Source: JBMOMT01 sp049324835
GTDB lineage: Bacteria > Chloroflexota > Anaerolineae > CAYNKW01
Assembly: GCA_049324835.1 (NCBI GenBank)
Contig: JBMOMT010000011.1
Location: forward strand, 92,743-156,742
DNA length: 64,000 nucleotides
Direction: 5' to 3'
The notes beneath the pieces are model-generated. The model saw only the letters and a list, made by a program, of their open reading frames with translations. It was not told the DNA's origin and ran no database searches. Positions 1 through 7,961 of the stretch are shown here, piece after piece (positions within the stretch are counted from its first letter, which is position 1; each line of letters starts with the position of its first letter). The position numbers and the translations under genes were made by a program.

Positions 1-187
1 GTTGAGGAACCGCTCTGATGCTTCATATTGGCCTTTCAGAGCCTTTATCACAGAAGAATGATCGGATTCCGTGGATCAGGACAGCCGAATTATAGCATGG
101 CAGGCAACCCTTGTCAACGACTCGAACCTGGCGGTCGCCGCCGATTCCCGGCAGACAACAGCTCTGCTCCGCTGCGTTCGGGCAACA

Positions 188-216
188 AGGACGCCCGCCT
201 TTTCGGCGGGCGTCCT
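188..216 (-). terminator. Probable terminator of aspS
   Basis: A perfect 12-bp GC-rich stem (188-199 pairing with 205-216) with a 5-nt loop lies about 20 bp past the aspS stop. The T-run on the minus strand is weak, so termination may be inefficient. Nothing else was recognised in the first 238 bases. Confidence 0.65.
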
Positions 217-238
217 CTACACAACCGTGTAAATCGAC

Positions 239-2002
239 CTAATCGGCCAACCGGATGTGCAACTCGTGCAACTGTTTCGGCTCGATCTCGGACGGGGCAT
301 CGGTCATCAGGTCGGCGGCCTTTTGCGTTTTGGGAAAAGCGATGACCTCTTTGATGTTCTTTTCGTCGGCCAGCAGCATCACCAGCCTGTCGATGCCCGG
401 TGCGATGCCTCCGTGCGGCGGCGCGCCGTATTCAAAAGCGCGCAACAGGTGTCCAAAACGAGCCTCGGCGTCTTGCGGCGTATAGTTGAGCAGGGCAAAA
501 ACCTTTTCCTGAATATCCCGCCGGTGGATGCGGATGCTGCCGCTGGCCAGCTCGTAGCCGTTACAGACCAAATCGTAACAATCGGCCCGCACGGCTCCGG
601 GGTCGGCGTCCATCAATGGAATATCGGCCGCCTTGGGCATAGTGAAGGGATGATGCTCGGCGTCCCAACGCTGCAACTCGGCATCCCACTTGAAGAGCGG
701 AAAATCTACCACAAAAGCAAAGGCGAGCAGGTCCGGATCGGCCAGTTGCAGCCGCTCGGCCATCTCGCGGCGCAGGCCATCCAGCGCGCGGGCGACGACG
801 GTGGGCGCATCGGCCACGATGAGCAGCAGGTCGCCTGGCGCGGCTGCCGTTCGCTGCAAGATGGTTGTCATCTCGGCATCGCTCAGGAATTTGGTCAGGG
901 GCGATCGGATCTCGGCCACATCGAGCACGGCCATCGTCGCCAGGCCACCGGCGCCGTTGGCCCGGGCCAGATCGGCCAGCTCGTCCACCTGGCGGCGACT
1001 GTAGCCGGCGCAGCCCGGCGCAACGATGGCCTTGACCTGTCCGCCTGCCGCCAGCGCCTGGCGAAACACACCAAACTCGCAGCCGGTCAGCGCATCGGAG
1101 AGATCCACCAATTCCATGCCAAAGCGCAAGTCGGGCTTGTCGGTGCCAAAGCGAGCCAGCGATTGGTCGTAGGTCAATCGTGGAAAAGGCGCAAGCAGGC
1201 GCTTGTGCGGCGACAGGGCCGGCACCAGTGCACGGATGAGATCCTCGACCAACAGCAGTACGTCGTCTTGCTCCACAAAACTCATCTCGATGTCGAGCTG
1301 GGTGTGCTCCGGTTGCCGGTCGGCGCGCAGGTCTTCATCACGAAAGCAGCGCGCGATCTGAAAGTAACGATCGAAACCGGAGACCATGAGCAGTTGTTTG
1401 AGTTGCTGCGGCGATTGTGGCAGGGCGTAAAACTTGCCCGGATGCACCCGACTGGGCACCACGTAATCGCGCGCTCCCTCCGGCGTGCTCTTGATGAGGA
1501 TGGGCGTCTCGATCTCGACAAAACCGCGCGTATCCAAAAAATCGCGAATGAATTTGACCACCCGGTGGCGCAGTATCAGATTACGTTGCATCCGGGGGCG
1601 TCGCAGGTCCAGGTAACGATATTTGAGGCGCAGTGTTTCGTCCACCTCTTCGTCACGGTTGACGTAAAAGGGCGGCGTCTCGGCAGGGTTGAGCAACTCC
1701 ACCTCGTGGGCCAGCACTTCTACCTCGCCGGTGGGCAAATTGAGATTCACGCCTTCCTGGGGACGGGCGCGCACCACGCCCACCACACGCACCACGTATT
1801 CGCTCCTGGACTGACTGGCCACGGCGTGGCCTTCTGGCGAGTGGTCGGGGTTACACACCACCTGTACGATTCCTTCCCGGTCGCGCAGATCGATAAAAAT
1901 CAGACCGCCATGATCGCGCCGCCGACTGACCCAGCCAGCCAGAGTGACAAGCTGTCCAATGTGAGCCTTGCGTAGTTCACCACAACAGTGGGTTCTCAGC
2001 AT
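239..2002 (-). CDS. aspS: Aspartyl-tRNA synthetase
   Basis: This 587-aa class II synthetase charges tRNA-Asp, or both tRNA-Asp and tRNA-Asn if the organism uses the indirect Asn pathway. The N-terminal OB-fold anticodon-binding domain (about residues 1-110, with GWVSRRRDHGGLIFIDLRDR) is followed by the class II core: motif 2 region FRDEDLRADRQPEHTQLD, a GAD insertion domain around residues 290-420, and motif 3 GIAPGIDRLVMLL near the C-terminus. The full length is typical of bacterial-type AspRS. The ATG at 2002 was chosen over an upstream in-frame start because it has a GAGGAG ribosome site about 6 nt ahead and the protein then begins with the family's usual MLRTHxCGELR. The gene stands alone between a terminator and an intergenic repeat. 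Confidence 0.97.
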   Translation of the reverse strand: MLRTHCCGELRKAHIGQLVTLAGWVSRRRDHGGLIFIDLRDREGIVQVVCNPDHSPEGHAVASQSRSEYVVRVVGVVRARPQEGVNLNLPTGEVEVLAHEVELLNPAETPPFYVNRDEEVDETLRLKYRYLDLRRPRMQRNLILRHRVVKFIRDFLDTRGFVEIETPILIKSTPEGARDYVVPSRVHPGKFYALPQSPQQLKQLLMVSGFDRYFQIARCFRDEDLRADRQPEHTQLDIEMSFVEQDDVLLLVEDLIRALVPALSPHKRLLAPFPRLTYDQSLARFGTDKPDLRFGMELVDLSDALTGCEFGVFRQALAAGGQVKAIVAPGCAGYSRRQVDELADLARANGAGGLATMAVLDVAEIRSPLTKFLSDAEMTTILQRTAAAPGDLLLIVADAPTVVARALDGLRREMAERLQLADPDLLAFAFVVDFPLFKWDAELQRWDAEHHPFTMPKAADIPLMDADPGAVRADCYDLVCNGYELASGSIRIHRRDIQEKVFALLNYTPQDAEARFGHLLRAFEYGAPPHGGIAPGIDRLVMLLADEKNIKEVIAFPKTQKAADLMTDAPSEIEPKQLHELHIRLAD

Positions 2003-2160
2003 TTTACTCCTCGCCAGAAATCTCGACTGTCCCGGTTGTTTTTCCGCCCGCAGCGATCCCGGACCATCGCACATGCGGGTATCAGGGCCGCATCCTACCG
2101 CCCAGACGCAGGGGATCGATCACCCAGCCTCAAGGTAGTACCTTACCGGTGAAACTCTTC

Positions 2161-2285
2161 ACACTGGGCAAGAGATTTACCAAAGGCACACAGGCACGAA
2201 ACTCTTTTGTCTTGCTTGATAAACTTTGTGTCTTGGTGTCTTTGGTGAGATTTCCCTGATTGATTCCGGTTTGGCCGGGTTAGGG
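2161..2285. repeat. Dispersed intergenic repeat, copy A
   Basis: This AT-richer segment in the 421-bp gap 2003-2423 contains words such as TTTGTGTCTTGGTG and a tail reading roughly GATTCCGGTTTGGCCGGGTT. The same order of words occurs near 55541-55655, and part of it near 56895-56960. No coding potential was seen. It looks like a small non-autonomous repeat or a degenerate regulatory repeat. Confidence 0.55.
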
Positions 2286-2423
2286 AATTATAGCATCAGG
2301 TGAGAAAATGGACAAAAAGGATAGAGCCAGAGAACGTGGTGTTCCCTGGCTCTGCCACAAAGGGGAATTGGGCAACAAGAACCATTCAATGGGAGGAGGA
2401 AAGGAACGCTGCTGCCAACGTGA

Positions 2424-2585
2424 CTACACCTCGGATGTCTCTTTGATGGGCACCCAGGCCAGCTCAGAAACCGTCATCTGCTCGTCGGTCTGTTTGGCCA
2501 TGGCCATCAGACACATCATCAAGATACCCAGGTTTCCACCGACGAAAATCCCAATAATCAGAACGAGCAATTCTCGCGTCATCAT
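2424..2585 (-). CDS. DUF3789-like membrane microprotein
   Basis: This 53-aa protein starts MMTRELLVLIIGIFVGG and continues through one hydrophobic segment (about residues 5-28) into MAKQTDEQ and a short polar tail. The pattern of one N-terminal transmembrane helix, then a Met/Cys-rich end (LMMCLMAMAKQ) and a short cytoplasmic tail, resembles the DUF3789 family, whose function is unknown. An AAGGGG ribosome site sits 6-8 nt before the start at 2585. The protein is probably inserted in the inner membrane. It lies alone upstream of aspS, and the rplL terminator separates it from rplL. Confidence 0.6.
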   Translation of the reverse strand: MMTRELLVLIIGIFVGGNLGILMMCLMAMAKQTDEQMTVSELAWVPIKETSEV

Positions 2586-2703
2586 GGCACACCCCTTCAA
2601 CAGGCTAACAAAGAGTGAATGTTGGGTTGACTATATCATATCATGGATTTCGCCTGTTGTGGGTAAAGACATCGTCAATATGCCGTAAATCTTGCGTAAA
2701 AGC

Positions 2704-2740
2704 CGGGAGACTATTCCAACACACCTGGAATAGTCTCCCG
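2704..2740 (-). terminator. Terminator after rplL
   Basis: A perfect 15-bp inverted repeat (2704-2718 with 2726-2740) with a 7-nt loop lies 38 bp downstream of the rplL stop and is followed on the minus strand by GGCTTTTAC. It closes the ribosomal-protein operon. Confidence 0.8.
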
Positions 2741-2777
2741 CATCGATTTCGCTCGGCTATTGGCGTCTGCCAACAAC

Positions 2778-3161
2778 TCACCTGATCTCGACGACCGCCC
2801 CCTCCGCCTCCAGCTTGGCCTTGACGTCCTCGGCGACTTCCTTGGGCACGCTCTGAAGCACCGGGTTCGGCGCCGAGTCGACCAATTCCTTGGCCTCTTT
2901 CAGGCCCAGGTTGGTGATCTGGCGCACGACCTTGATGGTCTGGATCTTTTTCGGACCGGCGTCGGTGAGGATGACATCGAATTCGGTCTTTTCCTCTTCC
3001 TCAACCACCTCGGCGGCGGCGACGGGCATGGCAGCCATCATGGCCATGGGCGCCGCTGCACTGACGCCAAACTTTTCTTCCAACGCTTTGACCAGTTCAG
3101 CCAGTTCCAGAACGGTCATCTGCTCGACAGAGGCGATAATTTGTGCGATCTTTTCACTCAT
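2778..3161 (-). CDS. rplL: 50S ribosomal protein L7/L12
   Basis: This 127-aa stalk protein binds L10 as dimers and recruits GTPase translation factors. The N-terminal dimerisation helices (about 1-33, MSEKIAQIIASVEQMTVLEL) lead to an Ala/Met hinge (about 34-55, with AAAPMAMMAAMPVAAA) and the C-terminal factor-binding domain (EKTEFDVIL, then the GLKEAKELVD helix). The length is normal for the family. It follows rplJ by about 50 bp and ends at a strong hairpin. Confidence 0.97.
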   Translation of the reverse strand: MSEKIAQIIASVEQMTVLELAELVKALEEKFGVSAAAPMAMMAAMPVAAAEVVEEEEKTEFDVILTDAGPKKIQTIKVVRQITNLGLKEAKELVDSAPNPVLQSVPKEVAEDVKAKLEAEGAVVEIR

Positions 3162-3212
3162 CTTTTGTCACTCCTTACTGTTTTACAAGCATGTGATGAT
3201 GGCAGGAACAGC

Positions 3213-3746
3213 CTACGAGCCGCTGCCTTCGAGTTGTTCTTTGCGCGCCTGAAGCACATAGACAAAACTGCGGAGAATGCCACTCAGGGCTGAGACCAGA
3301 CCGGAGATGGGCGCCTGGAAACCACCCACGACCTGAGCCAGCAACACCTCTCGCGGCGGCAGCGTTGCCAGCGCTTTGACGCCCTCGGCATCCACTACCC
3401 TCTGGCCCATCAAGCCACCCGTGACCTGCAAGGCGTCGATGTTCTTGGCGAGATCGATCAGGACTTTGGCTGTGGCAGGCAACTCGCCGTAGCAAAAACT
3501 CACTGCCAGAGGCCCTGTCAGAACCTGTTCCGGCACAGACACACCACTCTGCTCCAGCGCCTGCCGCAACAGAGTGTTCTTGACGACGTGATAGGGCGAG
3601 TTCAACTCGCGGAGTTTGTTGCGCACCGATTCGATCTGCGAGACCGTCAGACCACGATAGCTGGTCAGAATAACGCCTCGACTCTGGGAGAGCATCTCTA
3701 CGTACTGGTCGATCAACTCTTTCTTGCGCTCTCTTGAGATAGCCAA
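3213..3746 (-). CDS. rplJ: 50S ribosomal protein L10
   Basis: This 177-aa L10 anchors the L7/L12 stalk to 23S rRNA. It begins MAISRERKKELIDQYVEML, as L10 usually does, and carries GLTVSQIESVRNKLR and the YHVVKNTLLRQAL rRNA-contact region. I chose the TTG at 3746: a consensus GGAGGTG lies about 8 nt upstream, and the longer GTG-initiated frame would place this ribosome site inside the coding sequence. An L10 leader and an intrinsic terminator sit just upstream, which points to autogenous attenuation control of rplJL. Confidence 0.95.
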   Translation of the reverse strand: MAISRERKKELIDQYVEMLSQSRGVILTSYRGLTVSQIESVRNKLRELNSPYHVVKNTLLRQALEQSGVSVPEQVLTGPLAVSFCYGELPATAKVLIDLAKNIDALQVTGGLMGQRVVDAEGVKALATLPPREVLLAQVVGGFQAPISGLVSALSGILRSFVYVLQARKEQLEGSGS

Positions 3747-3777
3747 ACTGGAATCACCTCCTTCCACTGCTCTCTAG

Positions 3778-3810
3778 AAAAAAAAGTCTTTGCGTGCCGA
3801 CGCAAAGACT
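3778..3810 (-). terminator. Intrinsic terminator/attenuator before rplJ
   Basis: A perfect 10-bp stem (3785-3794 with 3801-3810, loop TGCCGA) is followed on the minus strand by an uninterrupted run of about 8 T. It lies between the L10 leader and the rplJ start, the place expected for an attenuator that lowers rplJL readthrough. Confidence 0.85.
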
Positions 3811-3925
3811 CGAATCACCCCTTCACGATGTTTCACAGGGCGCTGCCCGATCTCTGCCTCGGCAGGCCCTGCAAGGTTTAAGCAACTGCACCTGCTGTCT
3901 CTGGCGTTGGATATGAATTGTAGTG
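3811..3925 (-). ncRNA. L10 leader (rplJL autoregulatory 5' UTR)
   Basis: The minus strand carries blocks typical of the L10 leader (an Rfam family): AGACAGCAGGTG, then TTGCTTAAACC, and CCTGCCGAGGCAG. These form the kink-turn-containing site that L10(L12)4 binds. The element sits between rplA and rplJ, directly ahead of the strong terminator. Binding of surplus L10 is inferred to promote termination and so balance stalk proteins with rRNA. Confidence 0.8.
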
Positions 3926-3938
3926 CGACAACAATCGT

Positions 3939-4652
3939 TTAGACCATCTCCATGGCCATGGCCTCGGCAACATCGACTCTGATGCCAGGCCCCATGCAAG
4001 AAGTCAGCGTGATCTTTTGGATATAGCGCCCTTTGGCTGCTGGCGGTTTGGCCTGCTTGACAGCATCCATGACTGCAGACATATTGTCGCGCAGTTTTTC
4101 CGCCGGAAAGCTCAATTTACCAAACGGCACGTGCAGGTTGGCCGTGCGGTCGACGCGGAACTCTACACGCCCCAGGCGCGTCTCGCGCACCAGGTCCGGG
4201 ATCTGATCGGCCTGGGCCAGCGTGCCCGCCTTGGGGCTGGGCATCAGGCCACGCGGCCCCAGGATACGGCCCAGGCGGCCCACTTTGCCCATCATCGAAG
4301 GCACGGCGATGGCCACGTCGAACTCTAACCAGCCGCCCTGGATCTTTTGAATCAGATCGTCGCTCCCCACATAGTCGGCTCCGGCCTGTTCGGCCACCCG
4401 CGCCTCGTCGCCTTCGGCAAAGACCAGAATGCGCACCTCTTTGCCCAGGCCATGGGGCAGCACGACCACACTACGCACCTGCTGATCGGCATGGCGCGGG
4501 TCCACGCCCAGTTTCATGTGTAGCTCCACCGTCTCGTCGAAACCGGCAAAGCCGATCTCTTTGACCAGGTCGATGGCTTCCGTTGGTAAATAAAACCTGG
4601 CGCGGTCAACCCTGGCTGCCGCTTCATGATATTTTCTGCCTCTTTTAGGCAT
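3939..4652 (-). CDS. rplA: 50S ribosomal protein L1
   Basis: This 237-aa L1-stalk protein binds 23S rRNA near the E site. It starts MPKRGRKYHEAAARVDRARF and has the L1 signature region around GKVGRLGRILGPRGLMPSPK. A GAGGAGG ribosome site precedes the ATG. It is in an operon directly downstream of rplK. In many bacteria L1 also represses translation of the rplK-rplA mRNA; no L1-binding mimic was verified here. Confidence 0.97.
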   Translation of the reverse strand: MPKRGRKYHEAAARVDRARFYLPTEAIDLVKEIGFAGFDETVELHMKLGVDPRHADQQVRSVVVLPHGLGKEVRILVFAEGDEARVAEQAGADYVGSDDLIQKIQGGWLEFDVAIAVPSMMGKVGRLGRILGPRGLMPSPKAGTLAQADQIPDLVRETRLGRVEFRVDRTANLHVPFGKLSFPAEKLRDNMSAVMDAVKQAKPPAAKGRYIQKITLTSCMGPGIRVDVAEAMAMEMV

Positions 4653-4715
4653 GTGTCCTCCTCGTGGTCATAACGGGCTGGCGCCCTCCCACCATCCTGT
4701 TCTGTTTTCTGAGAG

Positions 4716-5138
4716 TTATTCTTTCAGCTTGATGCCCATGCTGCGGGCCGTACCCAAGATCTGACGCTCGGCGCCTTCGACATCGATGGCGTTGAGGTCT
4801 TTCATCTTGAGCTCGGCGATCTCGCGCAACTGCTGGGGGGTGATCGTGCCCACCACTCCACGCCCGGTGTCCGAAGCGCCTTTGGGCACGCCGGCGGCCT
4901 TGCGTAGAAGGTCTGGCACGGGCGGCGTTTTGGTGACAAAGGTAAAGCTCTGATCGGCAAAAACCGTGATCTCGACCGGCACGATGCTACCCGCCTGGGA
5001 CGAAGTGCGGGCGTTGTACTCTTTGCAAAAGGCCATGATATTCACGCCGTGTTGGCCCAAAGCCGGCCCCACCGGCGGCGCGGGGTTGGCCTTGCCTGCC
5101 GGAATCTGCAATTTGATAATGGCTTTTATTTTTTTCAC
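4716..5138 (-). CDS. rplK: 50S ribosomal protein L11
   Basis: This 140-aa L11 of the GTPase-associated centre opens with KKIKAIIKLQIPAGKANPAP and PVGPALGQHGVNIMAF, the conserved N-terminal domain and thiostrepton-site region. The C-terminal RNA-binding domain carries GTARSMGI. The GTG at 5138 is preferred over the TTG at 5150 because GGAGG lies just before it and the length then matches the usual 141 aa. It is followed by rplA. Confidence 0.96.
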   Translation of the reverse strand: MKKIKAIIKLQIPAGKANPAPPVGPALGQHGVNIMAFCKEYNARTSSQAGSIVPVEITVFADQSFTFVTKTPPVPDLLRKAAGVPKGASDTGRGVVGTITPQQLREIAELKMKDLNAIDVEGAERQILGTARSMGIKLKE

Positions 5139-5181
5139 AACCACCTCCAAGAAAACACACCCTCACGAGCGGGTGAGAGCC

Positions 5182-5862
5182 CTATGTTTTTTCGACCTGG
5201 AGAAAGTCCAACTCGACCGGGGTCTCGCGTCCAAAAAAGGACACCAGAACCCGCACTTTGCCCTTCTCCATGTTTACCTCATCCACAGTACCCACAAAAT
5301 CGGCAAAGGGGCCATCGACGATGCGCACTTTTTGCCCCGCCTTAAAAGTGACCTTGACCTTGGGCGCGCCATCTTCCATACGCTTCAAGATGTTCTGAAT
5401 CTCTTCCTGGCGCAGCGGTGTGGCAATAATCTGCGTGACACCCGGCGTATTACGCACCACGTACCACGACTCGTCGGTCATGACCATCTGCACCAGGACG
5501 TATCCAGGAAACACACGTCGCTCCACGGTGCGCCGCTTGCCGTCGCGTACCTCGATCTCTTCCTCGGTGGGTACAACCACTTGAAAGATCTTGTCCGTCA
5601 TGTTCATGGACTCGATACGCTGATCCAGGTTGTACTTGACCTTGTTCTCGTAACCCGAATAGCAGTGAATGACGTACCACTGTTTGGTATCGTCTGCCCC
5701 GGCTGTGTCCGCCAACGCAGCGTCCTGAACAGCGCCCAATTCCGCTTCTGGCAGAATGAGATTGAGCACAGAGCTTTGGGGAGCCTCGTCCTCGCTCCCG
5801 TTTTCCTGGATTTCGAGGGGTTCTTGAATTGCGTCGTCGGCCACGAGATCTTCCGAATCCAT
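5182..5862 (-). CDS. nusG: Transcription termination/antitermination protein NusG
   Basis: This NusG binds RNA polymerase and couples it to Rho and the ribosome. The 226-aa chain has an unusual acidic N-terminal extension of about 60 residues (rich in E, D and A), then the NGN domain starting WYVIHCYSGYENKVK with PGYVLVQMVM and VRNTPGV, and a C-terminal KOW domain (FKAGQKVRIVDGPFADFVG). Classical NusG is about 180 aa, so the extra length is almost all in the extension. The start ATG overlaps the secE stop as TGATG, showing tight translational coupling. Confidence 0.96.
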   Translation of the reverse strand: MDSEDLVADDAIQEPLEIQENGSEDEAPQSSVLNLILPEAELGAVQDAALADTAGADDTKQWYVIHCYSGYENKVKYNLDQRIESMNMTDKIFQVVVPTEEEIEVRDGKRRTVERRVFPGYVLVQMVMTDESWYVVRNTPGVTQIIATPLRQEEIQNILKRMEDGAPKVKVTFKAGQKVRIVDGPFADFVGTVDEVNMEKGKVRVLVSFFGRETPVELDFLQVEKT

Positions 5863-6077
5863 CAGATAATCAGTTCGAACAGTTTGGTAAACAGGAAATC
5901 CACCGTCCCCAAAAAGACAGCCATCGCGGCCGTCACCGCCACCACGATGACCGTCAGATTGACCGCCTCCTCGCGGGAAGGCCAGGACACCTTGCGTAAC
6001 TCGGCGCGAGTGTCTTTGAAATACCTGACGATGGCGTTTTCTTTTTTCTGTTGACGCTGAGCCGATGCTTTAGCCAC
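5862..6077 (-). CDS. secE: Preprotein translocase subunit SecE
   Basis: This 71-aa, single-span SecE stabilises SecY in the translocon. It has the cytoplasmic amphipathic helix with the conserved ELRKVSWPSREEA and one transmembrane helix (about 42-66). It starts at GTG 6077 behind a GAGGAGAG ribosome site, and its stop overlaps the nusG start by one base. The arrangement rpmG / tRNA-Trp / secE / nusG is the classic bacterial order. Confidence 0.95.
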   Translation of the reverse strand: MAKASAQRQQKKENAIVRYFKDTRAELRKVSWPSREEAVNLTVIVVAVTAAMAVFLGTVDFLFTKLFELII

Positions 6078-6105
6078 GGCAATCTCTCCTCATGTTGTCA
6101 ACATC

Positions 6106-6140
6106 ACAAGACACCGCCACCACATCAGGCGGTGTCTTGT
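6106..6140 (-). terminator. Hairpin between tRNA-Trp and secE
   Basis: A perfect 13-bp inverted repeat (6106-6118 with 6128-6140) lies between the 3' end of tRNA-Trp and secE. There is no T-run after it on the minus strand. It may act as a processing site or a partial terminator that separates the tRNA from secE-nusG. Confidence 0.55.
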
Positions 6141-6149
6141 GAGAACCTA

Positions 6150-6226
6150 TGGCAGGCGAGGCAGGAATCGAACCCGCAGCCTACGGTTTTGGAGACCGTT
6201 GCTCTGCCTAATTGAGCTACTCGCCT
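6150..6226 (-). tRNA. tRNA-Trp (CCA)
   Basis: A complete cloverleaf with acceptor stem AGGCGAG/CTCGCCT, anticodon loop CTCCAAA and a GGTTCGATTCC T-arm. The 3' CCA is genomically encoded (6150-6152), unlike the other tRNAs in this window. It lies between rpmG and secE. Confidence 0.95.
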
Positions 6227-6271
6227 GCGATGGTAACAGGCCAGGCAGCGAATTTCCTCTGCCGCAGACGG

Positions 6272-6436
6272 CTACTTGGTCTCCCGGTGCATCGTATGGG
6301 TCCGGCACCGGGGGCAATATTTACGCAATTCCATGCGGCCCGGATCGTTACGCCGATTTTTCTGGGTGGCATAATTCCGCTCTTTGCATTCGGTGCAAGC
6401 CAACGTGACGACGAGCCTGATGTCCTTTTTAGCCAT
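6272..6436 (-). CDS. rpmG: 50S ribosomal protein L33
   Basis: A 54-aa L33 reading MAKKDIRLVVTLACTECKER, then NYATQKNRRNDPGRMELRKY and a CPRCRTH end. Two CxxC pairs (residues 14/17 and 41/44) make this the zinc-binding form. It lies between tuf and tRNA-Trp, its usual place. The gene is 42 bp downstream of the tuf stop and probably in the same transcript. Confidence 0.95.
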   Translation of the reverse strand: MAKKDIRLVVTLACTECKERNYATQKNRRNDPGRMELRKYCPRCRTHTMHRETK

Positions 6437-6478
6437 GATTCACAAAATGGGGAAACCCCCACCTCCCTGCCTCAAAGA

Positions 6479-7681
6479 TTATACCAGAATTTCCGTGATC
6501 GCGCCAGCGCCCACCGTCAGCCCACCATCGCGGATGGCGAACCGCAGGCCCACCTCCAGCGCCACCGGCGCGCTCAACGCCACCTCCACGCCGATGTTGT
6601 CGCCCGGCATGACCATCGTCACCCCAGGCGGCAGGGTAATCACCCCACTGACATCGACGGTGCGCATAAAAAACTGCGGTCGATAACCCGGAAAGAAAGG
6701 TTTATGTCGCCCGCCCTCTTCGCGGCGCAAAACATACACCTCACCCCGGAAACGATCGTGCTGAGCGATCGTCTCCGGCGCTGCCAGCACCATACCCCGC
6801 CTGACTTCGTCTGGCGTCACACCCTCGAGCAACAGCCCAACGCTGTCGCCTGCTGCCACACGCTCCAGCTTTTTTTTGAACATTTGCATGTCGCCGACAA
6901 ACGCGCGATGCGTGCTGGCCCTCAGACCCACCAGCTCCACCACAGCGCCACGCTCCAGACAGCCCCGCTCTACCCGCCCGGTGGCCACTGTGCCGCCCTC
7001 ATGACCGGTGTACACGTCCTCCACCGACATCAGAAACGGCTTGTCTACATCGCGGGCCGGCGTGGGAATATAGTGGTCGATCACACGCAACAACTCCCAG
7101 ACACAGGCGTATTCTTCCGCCTGCGGATCCCGGCTCTCGCTGCGCAGGGCGCGCCGCGCACTGCCCCGAACCAGCGGCAAGGCATCGCCTTCAAAGCCAT
7201 ACGCCGAAAGCAATTGCCGTATTTCGGCCTCCACCGCGCCCAACGCGCCCGGCCCGGTCACCAGATCGCACTTGTTCAAAAACACCACCAGGCTGGCCAC
7301 ACCCACCTGGCGGGCCAACAGCAAATGCTCCCGTGTCTGCGGCATGGGGCCGTCGTCCGCTGCCACCACCAGAATAGCGCCGTCCATCTGAGCCGCGCCG
7401 ACGATCATGTTTTTAATGTAATCGCGATGCCCCGGGCAATCGACGTGATGGTAATGCCGGTTCTCGGTCTCGTATTCCAGGTGCGCAATGGCGATGCTGA
7501 TACCGCGCGTGATCTCTTCAGGCGCGTGATCGATGTTCCGCGGAGGCACAAACTGAGCCAGACCTTTGAGCGCCAGCACTTTGGTAATGGCAGCCGTCAG
7601 CACCGTTTTGCCATGATCGATGTGGCCAATCGTGCCGATGTTCACATGCGGTTTCTGGTCGTCAAACCGCAGGGCTGCCAT
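6479..7681 (-). CDS. tuf: Elongation factor Tu (divergent copy)
   Basis: A 400-aa EF-Tu that delivers aminoacyl-tRNA to the ribosome. The G domain has GHIDHGKT (19-26), DCPGH and NKCD. Domains 2 and 3 are recognisable (TGRVERG, GGRHKPFFPGYRPQFF, MVMPGDNI). Several normally near-invariant positions differ: the residue after GKT is V instead of T, switch I reads RGISIAIAH instead of RGITINTSH, and GHADY is GHRDY. The ATG at 7681 has a GGGAGG site; longer in-frame starts would run back into the tRNA genes. The frame is intact, so it is presumably functional. It lies in the classical tufB position between tRNAs and rpmG. Confidence 0.9.
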   Translation of the reverse strand: MAALRFDDQKPHVNIGTIGHIDHGKTVLTAAITKVLALKGLAQFVPPRNIDHAPEEITRGISIAIAHLEYETENRHYHHVDCPGHRDYIKNMIVGAAQMDGAILVVAADDGPMPQTREHLLLARQVGVASLVVFLNKCDLVTGPGALGAVEAEIRQLLSAYGFEGDALPLVRGSARRALRSESRDPQAEEYACVWELLRVIDHYIPTPARDVDKPFLMSVEDVYTGHEGGTVATGRVERGCLERGAVVELVGLRASTHRAFVGDMQMFKKKLERVAAGDSVGLLLEGVTPDEVRRGMVLAAPETIAQHDRFRGEVYVLRREEGGRHKPFFPGYRPQFFMRTVDVSGVITLPPGVTMVMPGDNIGVEVALSAPVALEVGLRFAIRDGGLTVGAGAITEILV

Positions 7682-7731
7682 CTTGCCTCCCAGACCTGGA
7701 TTGGACCTGCAACCTCCCCAGAGAATAGTAA

Positions 7732-7804
7732 AGCCCACGATGGGAATTGAACCCATGACCACATCCTTACCAAGAATGTGCTCTACCGTCTGAGCTACGT
7801 GGGC
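7732..7804 (-). tRNA. tRNA-Thr (GGT)
   Basis: The acceptor stem GCCCACG/CGTGGGC and anticodon loop TTGGTAA give anticodon GGT. CCA is not encoded. It is the last of three tRNAs that precede tuf. Confidence 0.93.
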
Positions 7805-7875
7805 AAATTCAGTGGTCAGAACACAACCGCCAGGGAGAATTCCTCGCCAGCCGCTGCACCCTGACCACTGAAGAG

Positions 7876-7957
7876 TGGGCCGGGCAGGACTCGAACCTGC
7901 GAAGGCTGAGCCAGCGGATTTACAGTCCGCCCCCTTTGCCGCTCGGGACACCGACCC
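7876..7957 (-). tRNA. tRNA-Tyr (GTA)
   Basis: A class II tRNA with a long variable arm, acceptor GGGTCGG/CCGGCCC (one G-U pair), and anticodon loop CTGTAAA giving GTA. CCA is not encoded. Confidence 0.94.
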
Positions 7958-7961
7958 ATCA

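Noticed and set aside
257..1975. Long plus-strand frame opposite aspS
   Set aside because: It lies antisense to a clearly conserved synthetase and has no family resemblance; high GC produces such frames.
2003..2160. T-box leader ahead of aspS
   Set aside because: No T-box sequence, specifier loop or terminator/antiterminator pair could be seen on the minus strand.
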